A DNA stretch of 48,395 nucleotides from Ideonella livida (GCF_010499455.1 NZ_JAAGOH010000032.1:1-48395), one strand, 5' to 3'; shown: positions 17,902 through 27,324, counted from the first letter of the stretch. Notes: generated by a model from the sequence alone, not told the origin. Numbers and translations: made by a program.

Positions 17902-19428
17902 TTGACCCTTTCACTGCACCAGCAACTGCCTCTTCTTCGCCGCGAACGCCTGCAGGGCGTGCGCCGCGGCATCGAGAAGGAGAGCCTGCGCGCCCGCCCC
18001 GACGGCGCCCTGGCCTTCACCCCCCACCCCCTGGCCCTGGGCGCGGCGCTGACCCATCCCCACATCACCACGGACTTCAGCGAATCGCAGCTGGAGCTGG
18101 TCACCGGCGCCCACACCAGCGTGGAGGCGGCCTTGGCCGAGCTGACCGCGCTGCACCAGGTGGTCGCCCGCGGGCTGGGCGAGGAGGAGCGCATGTGGGT
18201 GTCCTCCATGCCCTGCCGCCTGCCGGCCGACGCCGACATTCCGTTGGGCCAGTACGGACGTTCGCACATCGGCCAGGCCAAGACCGTCTACCGCCGCGGC
18301 TTGGGCCACCGCTACGGCCGGCGCATGCAGACCATCTCCGGCATCCACTACAACTGGTCCATCCCCGGCGCCAGCGATGCCGACTACTTCGGCCTGATCC
18401 GCAACTTCCGCCGCCACTCCTTCCTGCTGCTCTACCTCTTTGGCGCGTCGCCCGCCGTGGGCGCCTGTTTTGTGGCCGGCCTGCCCCACGGCCTGCAGCC
18501 GCTGGGCGCCCACACCCTGCACCTGCCACACGCCACCTCGCTGCGCATGGGCCGGCTGGGCTATCAAAGCGACGCCCAGGCCAGCCTGCGGGTGAGCTAC
18601 AACGGCCTGGAGGGCTACGGCGCCAGCCTGGAGGACGCCATGACCCGCGTCTACCCGCCCTATGAGGCCGTGGGCCTGCGCGACGAGGGCGGGCGCTGGC
18701 AGCAGCTCAGCACCACCTTGCTGCAGATCGAGAACGAGTTCTACGGCACCATCCGTCCCAAGCGCACCATCCGCCCAGGCGAGCGCCCGCTGCATGCCCT
18801 GCGCCAGCGCGGCGTGGAGTACGTGGAGGTCCGCTGCATGGACCTGGACCCCTTCTGCCCCACCGGCATCAGCGAGGAGACCGCGCGCTTCCTGGACGTG
18901 TTCCTGCTGCACTGCCTGCTGGCCGAGAGCCCACCCGAAACGCCCGAGGAGATCGCCGCCCTGGGCCGCAACCAGCACCGCACCGCCGGCTACGGCCGCG
19001 AGCCCGGCCTGCTGCTGGAGCGCGATGGCATGAGCCAGCCGCTGCGCGACTGGGCCGCCGAGCTGCTGGCCGACTGCGCCCGCATCGCCGCGGTGGTGGA
19101 CGAGGCCCTGCAGAGCGGCGAGGCCCACCAGCAGGCGGTGGCGCGGGCCCAGGCGGCGCTGGCCGCGCCCGAGGGCCTGCCTTCCTCGCGCGTGCTGGCC
19201 GAGACCCGCGAGCTGCACGGCGGCGAGCACCTGCGCTTTGGCCGCGCCCGCTCCGAGGCCACCCGCCAGGTCTGCCTGGCCGCACCGCTGGCGCCGCCGC
19301 AGCAGGCCCACTGGGCCCGCCTGGCCACGGAATCGCTCACCGCGCAGGCCCGCATCGAGGCCCAGCAGACCGGCAGCTTCGAGGAGTTCCTGGACGGCTA
19401 CCTGGCGGTGCAGGGCCTGCGTCCCTGA
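17902..19428 (+). CDS. gshA: glutamate-cysteine ligase
   Basis: A 508-residue protein of the enterobacterial GshA type (about 518 in E. coli). Landmarks are RRGIEKESLRARPDGALAF, TTDFSESQLELVTGAH, TISGIHYNWSI and VEYVEVRCMDLDP. It joins glutamate and cysteine with ATP, the first step of glutathione synthesis in the cytosol. The start is TTG at 17902, preceded by GGAG at 7 nt; no ATG fits. A 6-bp hairpin follows its stop. Glutathione is also the cofactor for the frm pathway later in the window. Confidence 0.95.
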   Translation: MTLSLHQQLPLLRRERLQGVRRGIEKESLRARPDGALAFTPHPLALGAALTHPHITTDFSESQLELVTGAHTSVEAALAELTALHQVVARGLGEEERMWVSSMPCRLPADADIPLGQYGRSHIGQAKTVYRRGLGHRYGRRMQTISGIHYNWSIPGASDADYFGLIRNFRRHSFLLLYLFGASPAVGACFVAGLPHGLQPLGAHTLHLPHATSLRMGRLGYQSDAQASLRVSYNGLEGYGASLEDAMTRVYPPYEAVGLRDEGGRWQQLSTTLLQIENEFYGTIRPKRTIRPGERPLHALRQRGVEYVEVRCMDLDPFCPTGISEETARFLDVFLLHCLLAESPPETPEEIAALGRNQHRTAGYGREPGLLLERDGMSQPLRDWAAELLADCARIAAVVDEALQSGEAHQQAVARAQAALAAPEGLPSSRVLAETRELHGGEHLRFGRARSEATRQVCLAAPLAPPQQAHWARLATESLTAQARIEAQQTGSFEEFLDGYLAVQGLRP

Positions 19429-19436
19429 ACCCCGCC

Positions 19437-19452
19437 GCCCGCGCCGGCGGGC
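19437..19452. terminator. possible bidirectional terminator gshA/ppk2
   Basis: GCCCGC-GCCG-GCGGGC forms a 6-bp GC stem with a 4-nt loop in the 24-bp gap between the convergent gshA and ppk2 stops. There is no T tract, so strength is uncertain. Confidence 0.45.
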
Positions 19453-20373
19453 TCAGAACCGCTCGGGCACGAACATCTCGGGCGGCACCGGGTGGCGCAC
19501 ATAGTCGGGGTGGCGCTCGCGCCGCGGCAGCTCCACCTCCTCGCGCTCGATGTCGTGGTACGGGAACTGCTCCAGCAGGTGGGCGATGCAGTTCAGCCGG
19601 GCGCGCTTCTTGTCCACCGCCTGCACCACCCACCAGGGCGCCTCAGGAATGTGGGTGCGCTCCAGCATCGCCTCCTTGGCCTTGGTGTAGTCCTCCCAGC
19701 GGCGGCGGCTCTCCAGGTCCATGGGGCTCAACTTCCACTGCTTGAGCGGGTCGTGCAGGCGGCTCAGGAAGCGCAGGTGCTGCTCGTCGTCGGTGATCGA
19801 GAACCAGTACTTGATCAGCCGGATGCCTGAGCGCACCAGCATGCGCTCGAACTCGGGCACCGAGCGGAAGAACTCCTCACCCTCGTCCTCGGTGCAGAAG
19901 CCCATCACCCGCTCCACGCCGGCGCGGTTGTACCAACTGCGGTCAAACAGCACCATCTCGCCGGCGGCCGGCAGGTGCGAGACATAACGCTGGAAGTACC
20001 ACTGCGTGCGCTCCCGGTCGTTGGGCGCGGGCAGGGCCACGGTGCGGCACACGCGGGGGTTCAGGCGCTGGGTGATGCGCTTGATGGCGCCGCCCTTGCC
20101 GGCGGCGTCGCGGCCCTCGAACAGGATCACCACCTTCTGCCCGGTGCCGGCCACCCAGTCCTGCAGCTTGACCAGCTCGCGCTGCAGGCGGAACAGGGTG
20201 CTGAAGTAGTGCAGCCGCTCGCTGCGCTCGCCCTCGCTGGCCTGCAGCAGACCCAGTGCCTCATCGACCGAGCGGTCCTCGATCTCCATCTCGATTTCTT
20301 CGTCGTAGCCGTCCATCAGGTCACGGCGCAGGCGGGCCACCAAGGTGGCGTGGTCGTCATCAGGCAGGGACAT
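19453..20373 (-). CDS. ppk2: polyphosphate kinase 2
   Basis: A 306-residue PPK2-family enzyme. Walker A is FEGRDAAGKGGAIKR (about residues 85-99) and the lid/Walker B region includes VLFDRSWYNRAGVERVMGF. It moves phosphate between polyphosphate and nucleotides, mainly making GTP/ATP from GDP/ADP in the one-domain class. An acidic N-terminal segment (DGYDEEIEMEIEDRS) precedes the core. ATG 20373 was chosen because upstream in-frame sequence is unlike the family. It is divergent from the HAF protein gene. Confidence 0.92.
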   Translation of the reverse strand: MSLPDDDHATLVARLRRDLMDGYDEEIEMEIEDRSVDEALGLLQASEGERSERLHYFSTLFRLQRELVKLQDWVAGTGQKVVILFEGRDAAGKGGAIKRITQRLNPRVCRTVALPAPNDRERTQWYFQRYVSHLPAAGEMVLFDRSWYNRAGVERVMGFCTEDEGEEFFRSVPEFERMLVRSGIRLIKYWFSITDDEQHLRFLSRLHDPLKQWKLSPMDLESRRRWEDYTKAKEAMLERTHIPEAPWWVVQAVDKKRARLNCIAHLLEQFPYHDIEREEVELPRRERHPDYVRHPVPPEMFVPERF

Positions 20374-20548
20374 GGCGGCGGGTCCACAAGGGCGGTGCAG
20401 GCACAGGGCCCCGCAGGGTAGAGGAAGTTTGTGACGGCACCATGTGTCCGCGGCATCCCCTGTTACGTCATGCCGCCGCCACGCCAGCCACACCACAATG
20501 CGTCCGCGAGGACATTCCACTTTCGCATTTCCAACAGGAGGGAGACCG

Positions 20549-21634
20549 ATGAACCCCGTACTGAAGCAAGTCTCCGGGCTGCAGGCGCGCAGCGCACAGA
20601 TGCCCATTTCCCTGCGGCCCCTGAAGTGGCTGACCGCCGCGGCCTTGGCCGCAGTCGCCCTGGGGGCCCAGGCGGAGACCGCCTACCGCCTCAAGCTGAT
20701 GGTCAGCCCCCCGGGCACCAGCAGTGCCGATGGCTTGGGTGTGAACAGCAGCGGCACCGTCGCAGGCCGTGCCTTCAGCACCGAATACAACGCCATCCGC
20801 TGGGTGGAGGGTCAGCCGCAGGCGCTGGACCGCTACGCCGTGCCCTACGGCCTCAACGACGTGGGCGACGTGGTGGGCCAGCTCAGCTCACAGGGCATGG
20901 TCTGGCATGCCGACGGCCGCCGCACCCCGCTGCGCTCGCCGGACGGCGACGATGCCGCGTCGGTGGCCACCGCCATCGCCCCGTCGGGCATGACGGCGGG
21001 TCTGGCCCTGGTGGCTGACCAATGGCAGGCGGTGCGCTGGGACCCCACCGGCGCGGTCTCGCTGCTGAAGGGGCTGTGTGAGGGATGCACCTCCTTTGCC
21101 TACGGCATCGCCAGTGGCGGCTGGACGGTGGGCCAAGTCCACCGCAGCGCCGGGTTTGATCCCTTCCCCCGTGCCGCGCTCTGGCGCGGCCGCCAGCTCA
21201 CCGATCTGGGCGCCCTGCACCCCGACGACGGCACCTTGGCCCGGGGCGTGAACGCCCAGGGCGTGGCGGTGGGCTATCGCGCCACGGGTTGGGCCATGGA
21301 CCATCTGTACGCCATGCGCTGGCAGGACGGGCAGGCCACGACGCTGCCGACCCTGGCCGACGACCCGAACAGCCGCTGTGAGGCCTTTGCCGTCAACGAC
21401 CACGGCGACATCGTCGGCTACTGCACCGCGCCCGACTTTCAGCGCCGGGCCGTGTTGTGGCGCCGTGCCGGTGGCATTCGTGACCTCAACACCCAACTGC
21501 CCCAGCGCCTGCGCGATGCCGGCTGGCGCCTGAGCACCGCCACCGCATTGAGCCAGAACGGCTATATCACGGGCGAGGCGCGCAACACCCGCACGGGCGA
21601 GACCCGGGCTTACCGGCTGGAGCGGCTGCGCTGA
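20549..21634 (+). CDS. secreted HAF-repeat (beta-propeller-like) protein
   Basis: A 361-residue protein with an N-terminal signal (about 42 residues, ends AQA). The mature part repeats short units of the kind G(L/V)N-x2-G-x-V-x-G (GVNSSGTVAGRAF, GLNDVGDVVGQL, GVNAQGVAVGYRA, AVNDHGDIVGYC), each followed by W-x-G-type strands. These are HAF repeats, found in exported proteins of unknown role. A strong AGGAGGGAG ribosome site precedes ATG 20549. No PEP-CTERM or sorting signal is seen. The function is unknown. Confidence 0.72.
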   Translation: MNPVLKQVSGLQARSAQMPISLRPLKWLTAAALAAVALGAQAETAYRLKLMVSPPGTSSADGLGVNSSGTVAGRAFSTEYNAIRWVEGQPQALDRYAVPYGLNDVGDVVGQLSSQGMVWHADGRRTPLRSPDGDDAASVATAIAPSGMTAGLALVADQWQAVRWDPTGAVSLLKGLCEGCTSFAYGIASGGWTVGQVHRSAGFDPFPRAALWRGRQLTDLGALHPDDGTLARGVNAQGVAVGYRATGWAMDHLYAMRWQDGQATTLPTLADDPNSRCEAFAVNDHGDIVGYCTAPDFQRRAVLWRRAGGIRDLNTQLPQRLRDAGWRLSTATALSQNGYITGEARNTRTGETRAYRLERLR

Positions 21635-21640
21635 GGCAGG

Positions 21641-21661
21641 GCCCGGGCGGTGCGCCCGGGC
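21641..21661. terminator. bidirectional stem-loop between HAF gene and corA-like gene
   Basis: GCCCGGGCG-GTG-CGCCCGGGC is a perfect 9-bp stem with a 3-nt loop, starting 7 bp after the HAF-protein stop and followed by a second GC dyad. The two genes are convergent, so it can end both transcripts. No T tract. Confidence 0.6.
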
Positions 21662-21689
21662 GGCCGGGGCCGCCGTCACGGCAGCGCGC

Positions 21690-23309
21690 TCAGCGCCACA
21701 CCCCGGCCAGAGCGCGCAGCTTGTCCCACCAGCGCAGGCGCTCGTCACTGAGCACGTCCAGAAAGTCCGACAGGCGCTTGGACTTGCTCATGGTGTAGAG
21801 CGTCAGCGCCAGGCTGCCGCCGCCGATGGCGGCAAACCACAGCAGCTTCTGCCAGCCGGGGGCGCCCGCCTCGTCCAGCAGGTTCATGCCCAGAAAGCCG
21901 GTGGTGGTGGTGCCCACCATGCCCAGGATGGTCACCACCGTCAGCCGCACCACGGTGTTGGCCTGCCGGCGGATGCTGTCGGCGTCCAGGTAGTCGCTCA
22001 TGTCGCGGATGCGTTCCTTGACCTCGGCGTACAGGGCCTCACTCTCCAGTTGCCGCGCGGTGCGGGCAAACAGGTCGCGGGCGTGCGCCTGCTCCGCCAC
22101 CTCATGGAACCAGTAGCGGTGCGTGAAGCGCAGAAAGCCCTCGAAATTGGCGCGGATGCTGCGCTTGAAGCGTCGCACGCTCTCGGCGTCCTGCACGTCC
22201 AGCGCGCGCAGGCTCTCAGCCAGCCGGTCGGCAAACATCAGCAGTGCCGCCTTCTGGAAGTGCGCGATCAGGAACAGCAGAAAGTGCTCGTGGCGGAACT
22301 GGGCCAGCACCCCGCGCTCGGCGCAGGTGAAGAAGGGCGCGTGCGCGTCGCCCACCACCACCAGGGCATGGCCGCTGGCCAGGTAGCGGGTGCGCGGCGC
22401 CCCGCCGCCGTCCAGCCAGAAGCGGTCGATGCAGTGGCGGGCCTCAAAGTCGGCCAGGTGCGCCTCGGCAAAGGGCAGGGCCGCGTCGGGCCCGGCCGCG
22501 CCGGTGACCAGACCCAGGCGCACAAAGTCGGCCCGGCTCAGGGCGCGCGGGTCGTCCAGGGCCAGCCACGCCATGAGCGGCATGCGGTAGTACTCGATCT
22601 GCCGGTAGCGCCAGGCCTGGGGCGGCGCCTCGGCGCTGCCGTCGGCCACCAGGGGCTGCAGCAGCCAGGCCCAGTCGGCCGCCACCCGGGGCATGCGCTG
22701 GCGCGCCACCTGGGCCAGAAAGGGCTGCTGCTGCTGCGCGTCTGAGCGGGTCAGCACCTGATCCTGAGCGCCCAGCCACTCCACCTGGGCCGGCGCGTGC
22801 ACCGCGTTGCCCTGGGCGTCCCAGCCGCTGGGATAGCCGCGGCCCAGGCGGTACATCAGCTCCTGCGACTGCGCCAGCGTCAGGCCCTGGCCCTGCAGCG
22901 CCACCTTCAGGAAGATCAGGTCCACATCAAAAAAGAAGAACAGCTCGATGTGGTCCACCTTGAGCGTGATGGGGGCCTGCCCCGGCGCCAGCTGCACCCG
23001 CAGCGCCGCCACGTCGTGCCGGCGGTAGAGGCGCAGCGCTGCCTGCTCGCCCGCACCGCCGTACAGGAAGCGCTGCACATAGGGCAAAAAGGTGACGAAC
23101 TCGTGGTAATGCCGCTCGGCAAAGCCCTCGCCCTGCGGCCCGAAGCGTTCGGTGAAGGGCTGCCAGGGGCAGTCGGCGCCCGCCCCGTCCAGGCACTGCC
23201 AGGGGCGGCGCTGCGGCATGCCTGGATGACCGGCTGGCGTGAGCAGGCGCAGCGGCCACAGCAGCGTCTGGCTGTGGAAGTGCACGGTGGGCGTGGTGGC
23301 TTGGGGCAT
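21690..23309 (-). CDS. CorA-family metal channel-like protein
   Basis: A 539-residue protein. The large cytoplasmic region ends in helical segments and two C-terminal membrane helices. The loop after the first helix holds GMN (residues 474-476, in GFLGMNLLDE), the selectivity motif of CorA Mg/Co/Ni channels. It is longer than typical CorA (about 320), with an extended N-terminal domain containing FFFFDVDLIFLKVAL. A short cytoplasmic tail of about 35 residues follows. It could be a channel or one of the divergent CorA-like proteins, and the transported ion is unknown. Confidence 0.75.
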   Translation of the reverse strand: MPQATTPTVHFHSQTLLWPLRLLTPAGHPGMPQRRPWQCLDGAGADCPWQPFTERFGPQGEGFAERHYHEFVTFLPYVQRFLYGGAGEQAALRLYRRHDVAALRVQLAPGQAPITLKVDHIELFFFFDVDLIFLKVALQGQGLTLAQSQELMYRLGRGYPSGWDAQGNAVHAPAQVEWLGAQDQVLTRSDAQQQQPFLAQVARQRMPRVAADWAWLLQPLVADGSAEAPPQAWRYRQIEYYRMPLMAWLALDDPRALSRADFVRLGLVTGAAGPDAALPFAEAHLADFEARHCIDRFWLDGGGAPRTRYLASGHALVVVGDAHAPFFTCAERGVLAQFRHEHFLLFLIAHFQKAALLMFADRLAESLRALDVQDAESVRRFKRSIRANFEGFLRFTHRYWFHEVAEQAHARDLFARTARQLESEALYAEVKERIRDMSDYLDADSIRRQANTVVRLTVVTILGMVGTTTTGFLGMNLLDEAGAPGWQKLLWFAAIGGGSLALTLYTMSKSKRLSDFLDVLSDERLRWWDKLRALAGVWR

Positions 23310-23381
23310 GCGGCCACGATAACCGCGCCGGGCCGGCGGTGGTGCAGGTGAACCGCGCGGGGTGCGGTCGATCCAGGGTGA

Positions 23382-23912
23382 CTAGACCGGCGCCTCCACC
23401 GGCACCACCAGTCCGCGCTTGAGCGACTCGATCACCACCTGCGTGGTGATGCGGCCAATCTGCGGCAGCGCCTGCATCAGCGCTGCGCACCAGGCGTCGT
23501 AGGCCGCCATGTTGGCCACCTGCACCACCACCATCAGGTCGTTCTGGCCTGTCACATACCAGGCCTGCTGCACGGCGGCATCCTGCGCCAGGCGCGGGCG
23601 CAGCGCGGCCAGCACCGGATAGTTGTCCCGGTCGATCTGCAGGCCGGCCAGCAGCGTCACGCCCCGGCCCACGCGCGCCGGGTCCAGCACGGCCACCTGC
23701 GCCTGGATCACGCCCTGCGCCCGCAGCCGCTTGAGCCGCCGCTGCACGGCCGAGGCCGACAGGCCGATGGCCGCCCCCATGTGCTCGGCACTCAGCGTGC
23801 AGTCCTGCTGCACAAAGGCCAGCAGGTGGCGGTCAAAGTCATCCAGCGCCGGGCAGGCGCCTGTGGCGGCGGCGGCGGCCTCCGGTGGGGGCAGGGCAGG
23901 AACACGGGACAT
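23382..23912 (-). CDS. Lrp/AsnC-family regulator
   Basis: A 176-residue Lrp-type protein. The helix-turn-helix is LSAEHMGAAIGLSASAVQRR near residues 45-65, and the C-terminal RAM effector domain contains WYVTGQNDLMVVVQV. It is divergent (128-bp gap) from a PLP-dependent sulfur amino-acid lyase, the arrangement of mdeR-mdeA in Pseudomonas, so it probably responds to an amino acid such as methionine and controls that gene. I found no clear Lrp box in the gap. ATG at 23912 follows the family; an upstream in-frame extension has low-complexity sequence. Confidence 0.85.
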   Translation of the reverse strand: MSRVPALPPPEAAAAATGACPALDDFDRHLLAFVQQDCTLSAEHMGAAIGLSASAVQRRLKRLRAQGVIQAQVAVLDPARVGRGVTLLAGLQIDRDNYPVLAALRPRLAQDAAVQQAWYVTGQNDLMVVVQVANMAAYDAWCAALMQALPQIGRITTQVVIESLKRGLVVPVEAPV

Positions 23913-24040
23913 GATGGCCGGCAGTGTAGGCAGCGCACGCCGCCCGCCCGCGTCCGGGTCCGCCCGCATGCCGCCAAGCCGCGCCTGCCACCCCAACAAC
24001 ACGGCCAGGCCGCGCCCGGCCTGCGGACACTGGCGCGGCC

Positions 24041-25273
24041 ATGCCTGCTGAAGATTTCGCCACGCCCGCCACGCCCGCCCTGCACCCCGCCACCCTGGCC
24101 TTGCACGCCGCGCTGCGGCCCGACCCCGGCACCCGCTCCCTCCAGCCGGTGCTCGACGCCTCGGTCAACCAGGGCTTCGACCCCGGCAGCGCGGCCTTCT
24201 CGGCCGACGGCGTGGACGACCTGGCCGCGCTGCCCTTCCTCTACGCCCGCTGGGGCAACCCCACCGTGCGCCAGCTGGAACAACGCCTGGCCGCGGTGGA
24301 AGGCGGTGAAGACGCCTTGTGCACCGCCAGCGGCGTAGCCGCCGTGGCCGCCACCTGCCTGGGCCTGCTGCGCGCGGGCGACCACCTGATCGTGAGCGAT
24401 GTGTGTTACGCCGGCGCCCATGAGCTGATGCGCAAGCTGCTGCCCGACTTCGGCATCCAGGTCAGCGCCGTCAACCTGAGCGACCTGGACGCCGTGCGCG
24501 CCGCGCTGCGCCCCGAGACCCGCCTCATCCATGCCGAGAGCCCCTGCAACCCCCTGCTGCGCCTGACCGACCTGGGCGCGCTGGCCGAACTGGCCCACGC
24601 CCACGGCGCCCTGCTCAGTGTGGACAGCACCCTGGCCACGCCGGTGATGAGCCGCCCGCTCAGCCTGGGGGCCGACCTGGTCATCCACTCGCTGACCAAA
24701 TTCATCAACGGCCATGGCGACGCGTTGGGGGGCTGTGTCATCGGCGCCCGCGCGCTGGTGGCCCGGCTGCGCGGCCGCGCCGGCGTGTACCTGGGCGCTT
24801 GCCTCTCGGCCCAGGCCGCCTGGCTCATCCAGCGCGGTCTGGACACCCTGGGCGCCCGCCTGGCCCAGGCCAGCCGGAGCGCTGCCGCCCTGGCCCACTG
24901 GCTGCAAGGCCACCCGGCAGTCAGTGCCGTCACCTACCCCGGCCTGCCCAGCCACCCCCAGCACGCCTTGGCCTGCCGCCAGATGCCCGGCGGCTTTGGC
25001 GCGGTCCTCACCTTTCAGACCCCGCAGCCCGAGGCCATGGCGCGCCAGCTGGCCCAGCGCCTGCGCCTGGTGCACTACGCCTTCTCGCTGGGCCACCAGC
25101 GCAGCCTCGTGGTGCTGCTGGGCACCGACGACATGATGCGCAGCTACGCGCTGCCCCCCGCCGGCCTGGCCGAATACCGCCGCTATGCCGGCGACGGGGT
25201 CTTTCGCCTCAGCGTGGGCCTGGAGGCGCTGCCTGACCTGCAAGCCGACCTGGACCAAGCCCTGCGCGCTTGA
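24041..25273 (+). CDS. Cys/Met-metabolism PLP enzyme (methionine gamma-lyase or cystathionine lyase)
   Basis: A 410-residue trans-sulfuration-family enzyme. YARWGNPTVRQLEQRLAAVEGG is the N-terminal signature, the Schiff-base Lys is in HSLTKFINGHGDALGG, and late landmarks are SLG and SVGLEALPDLQADL. It acts on methionine, cystathionine or a related thioether in the cytoplasm. Family members cannot be told apart by motif here. The divergent Lrp gene favours methionine gamma-lyase, and the downstream homocysteine methyltransferase also places it in sulfur amino-acid turnover. Confidence 0.85.
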   Translation: MPAEDFATPATPALHPATLALHAALRPDPGTRSLQPVLDASVNQGFDPGSAAFSADGVDDLAALPFLYARWGNPTVRQLEQRLAAVEGGEDALCTASGVAAVAATCLGLLRAGDHLIVSDVCYAGAHELMRKLLPDFGIQVSAVNLSDLDAVRAALRPETRLIHAESPCNPLLRLTDLGALAELAHAHGALLSVDSTLATPVMSRPLSLGADLVIHSLTKFINGHGDALGGCVIGARALVARLRGRAGVYLGACLSAQAAWLIQRGLDTLGARLAQASRSAAALAHWLQGHPAVSAVTYPGLPSHPQHALACRQMPGGFGAVLTFQTPQPEAMARQLAQRLRLVHYAFSLGHQRSLVVLLGTDDMMRSYALPPAGLAEYRRYAGDGVFRLSVGLEALPDLQADLDQALRA

Positions 25274-25304
25274 CCCCTCCCCATTCCCCACGACACCCCC
25301 CGAC

Positions 25305-26219
25305 ATGACCACCCCCCCCGCCACCCTGCGCCGCCGCACCTTCACTCTGGGCGCTGCCCTGGCCACCCCGCTGCTGGCCACCCTGCTGAGCGCCTGCGGC
25401 CGCACCGAGGCGCCCGCCGCCCCCACCGCGTCTGCCCCCACCCCGGCCGCCGCACCGGCCGCCCGCATCTACACCGTGGGCACGGATGCGGTCTACGCCC
25501 CATTCGAGTTCCAGAACGAGCGCGGCGAGATCCAGGGCTTTGACATCGACCTCGTCAAGGCCGTGGCCCAGCGCGCGGGCATCGAGGTCAAGTTCGTCAA
25601 CACGCCCTGGGAAGGCATGTTCAACACCCTGGCCCAGGGCGACCGTGACATCCTGGTCTCGGCCATCACCATCACCCCCGAGCGGGCGCAGACCATGGAC
25701 TTCAGCGCCCCGTACTTCGATGCGCGCCAGCTCATCGCCGTGCCCGCCGCCTCCAAGGTGCAGCGCTTTGCCGACCTCAAGCCCCTGCGCGTGGCCGTGC
25801 AGACCGGCACCACCGGCGACGAGGTCGTCAGCCAGCTGCTGGGCAAGACCAACCCCCGCCTCAAGCGCTTTGAATCCACTCCCCTGGCCCTCCAGGAGCT
25901 GGATGCCGGCGGCGTGGACGCCGTGGTGGCCGACAACGGCGTCATCGCCCACTACGTGGCCCACCACCCCGGCGCCCGTTTCAAATCGGTGGAAGACCCC
26001 AGCTTCATCCCCGAGCAGTACGGCCTGGTCGTCAAGAAGGGCAACGCCGCCCTGCTGGCCCAGCTCAACGACGGCCTGGTCAAGCTGCTGGCCGACGGCG
26101 GCTACGCCGAGATCCACACCCGCTGGTTTGGCGCCGCCCCCACCGCGCTGCCGGGCAGCGTGCCCACCGCTGCCGCCACCGCCCCGTCGTCCACCACCGC
26201 CGCCTCGGCCAACCCGTGA
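25305..26219 (+). CDS. lipoprotein amino-acid binding protein (orphan)
   Basis: A 304-residue family 3 binding protein. The N terminus (LRRRTFTLG, then a hydrophobic stretch) ends in a lipobox LLSAC, so it is a lipoprotein, possibly Tat-exported. The mature protein has GTDAVYAPFEFQNERGEIQG, the usual ligand-loop start, and QTGTTGDE. An Ala/Pro/Ser-Thr linker follows the lipobox and a similar tail ends the protein. No permease or ATPase gene lies nearby, so it must share a transporter encoded elsewhere. It sits between the lyase (31-bp gap) and mmuM (overlap TGATG), so its ligand is probably a sulfur amino acid such as methionine or S-methylmethionine. Confidence 0.85.
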   Translation: MTTPPATLRRRTFTLGAALATPLLATLLSACGRTEAPAAPTASAPTPAAAPAARIYTVGTDAVYAPFEFQNERGEIQGFDIDLVKAVAQRAGIEVKFVNTPWEGMFNTLAQGDRDILVSAITITPERAQTMDFSAPYFDARQLIAVPAASKVQRFADLKPLRVAVQTGTTGDEVVSQLLGKTNPRLKRFESTPLALQELDAGGVDAVVADNGVIAHYVAHHPGARFKSVEDPSFIPEQYGLVVKKGNAALLAQLNDGLVKLLADGGYAEIHTRWFGAAPTALPGSVPTAAATAPSSTTAASANP

Positions 26220-27238
26220 TGCACAGCGCCTGCCCCAACCCCCTGGCCCCCTTCCTGGCCCAGGGCGGCCACCTGCTACTGGACGGCGCCCTGGCCACCG
26301 AGCTGGAGCGCCGCGGTGCCGACCTGAACGACCCGCTCTGGTCAGCCCGTGTGCTGCTGGAACAGCCCGAGCTGATCGAGGCCGTGCACCTGGACTACTT
26401 CCGCGCCGGCGCGGACGTGGCCACCACCGCCAGCTACCAGGCCACCTTTGAAGGCTTTGCCCGCCGTGGCCTGCACCCCGACCAGGCCGCCGACCTGATG
26501 CGCCGCGCCGTGCAACTGGCCGTGAACGCCCGCAACCGCTTCTGGGCCGAACACTGCGCTGAACATGGCGCCGCCGCCGGTCTGGCCACCCCGCCCGCCG
26601 ACCCCGCCCAGCCCGTGGCCGGCCGCCACCGCCCCCTGGTGGCCGCCAGCGTGGGCCCCTACGGCGCCTACCTGGCCGACGGCTCCGAATACCGCGGCCA
26701 CTACGGCCAAAGCCCCCAGGCCCTGGCGGACTTTCACCGCCCGCGCCTGCAGGTGCTGGCCCGCGCCGGGGCGGACCTGCTGGCCTGCGAAACCCTGCCC
26801 AGCCTGACCGAAGCCCTGGCCCTGGCCGCCTTGATGGACACGGAACAGGCCGTGGGCTGGATCAGCTTCTCCTGCCGCGACGCCCGCCACACCTGCGAAG
26901 GCCAGCCCCTGGCCGACTGCGCCGCCGCCCTGGAACCCTTCGCCAGTGTGCTGGCCCTGGGCGTCAACTGCACCGCCCCCCAGCACGTGGCCGCCCTGCT
27001 GGCCAGCGCCCGGCCGCACACCACCAAACCCCTGCTGGCCTACCCCAACGGCGGCGAGGTCTACGACGCCGTCAGCAAGACCTGGCGTGCCGACCCCGCC
27101 CATGCCGGTGGCACCGCCGCCACCTTGGCCGACCACGCCCAGGACTGGGCCCACTGCGGCGCCCGCCTCATCGGCGGCTGCTGCCGCACCGGGCCGGCGG
27201 ACATCTCGGCGCTGCTGGGGCGGTGGGGGAGGGGCTGA
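26219..27238 (+). CDS. mmuM: homocysteine S-methyltransferase
   Basis: A 339-residue zinc methyltransferase of the MmuM type. LLLDGALATELERRGADLND is the N-terminal signature. The zinc ligands are the Cys of GVNCTAP and the Cys pair of IGGCCRTGP. It moves a methyl group from S-methylmethionine (or S-adenosylmethionine) to homocysteine to give methionine. The ATG at 26219 overlaps the preceding stop by one base. It is longer than E. coli MmuM (310) because of a Pro/Ala insert near residues 118-134. The usual partner permease MmuP is absent; the adjacent binding protein may replace it. Confidence 0.9.
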   Translation: MHSACPNPLAPFLAQGGHLLLDGALATELERRGADLNDPLWSARVLLEQPELIEAVHLDYFRAGADVATTASYQATFEGFARRGLHPDQAADLMRRAVQLAVNARNRFWAEHCAEHGAAAGLATPPADPAQPVAGRHRPLVAASVGPYGAYLADGSEYRGHYGQSPQALADFHRPRLQVLARAGADLLACETLPSLTEALALAALMDTEQAVGWISFSCRDARHTCEGQPLADCAAALEPFASVLALGVNCTAPQHVAALLASARPHTTKPLLAYPNGGEVYDAVSKTWRADPAHAGGTAATLADHAQDWAHCGARLIGGCCRTGPADISALLGRWGRG

Positions 27239-27312
27239 CGCCTCAACGGTTGGGCCCGTCTGGGCGCAGACCACGCCCCGTCAGGCCGCGGTGAGCAGGC
27301 CCGGACAAAATG

Positions 27313-27324
27313 AGGGTTTTCCCT
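27313..27324. promoter_or_regulatory. short dyad upstream of the bestrophin gene
   Basis: AGGG-TTTT-CCCT, a 4+4 dyad 21 bp before the ATG, in the 107-bp gap. It may be a regulator site; no regulator is known here. Confidence 0.35.
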
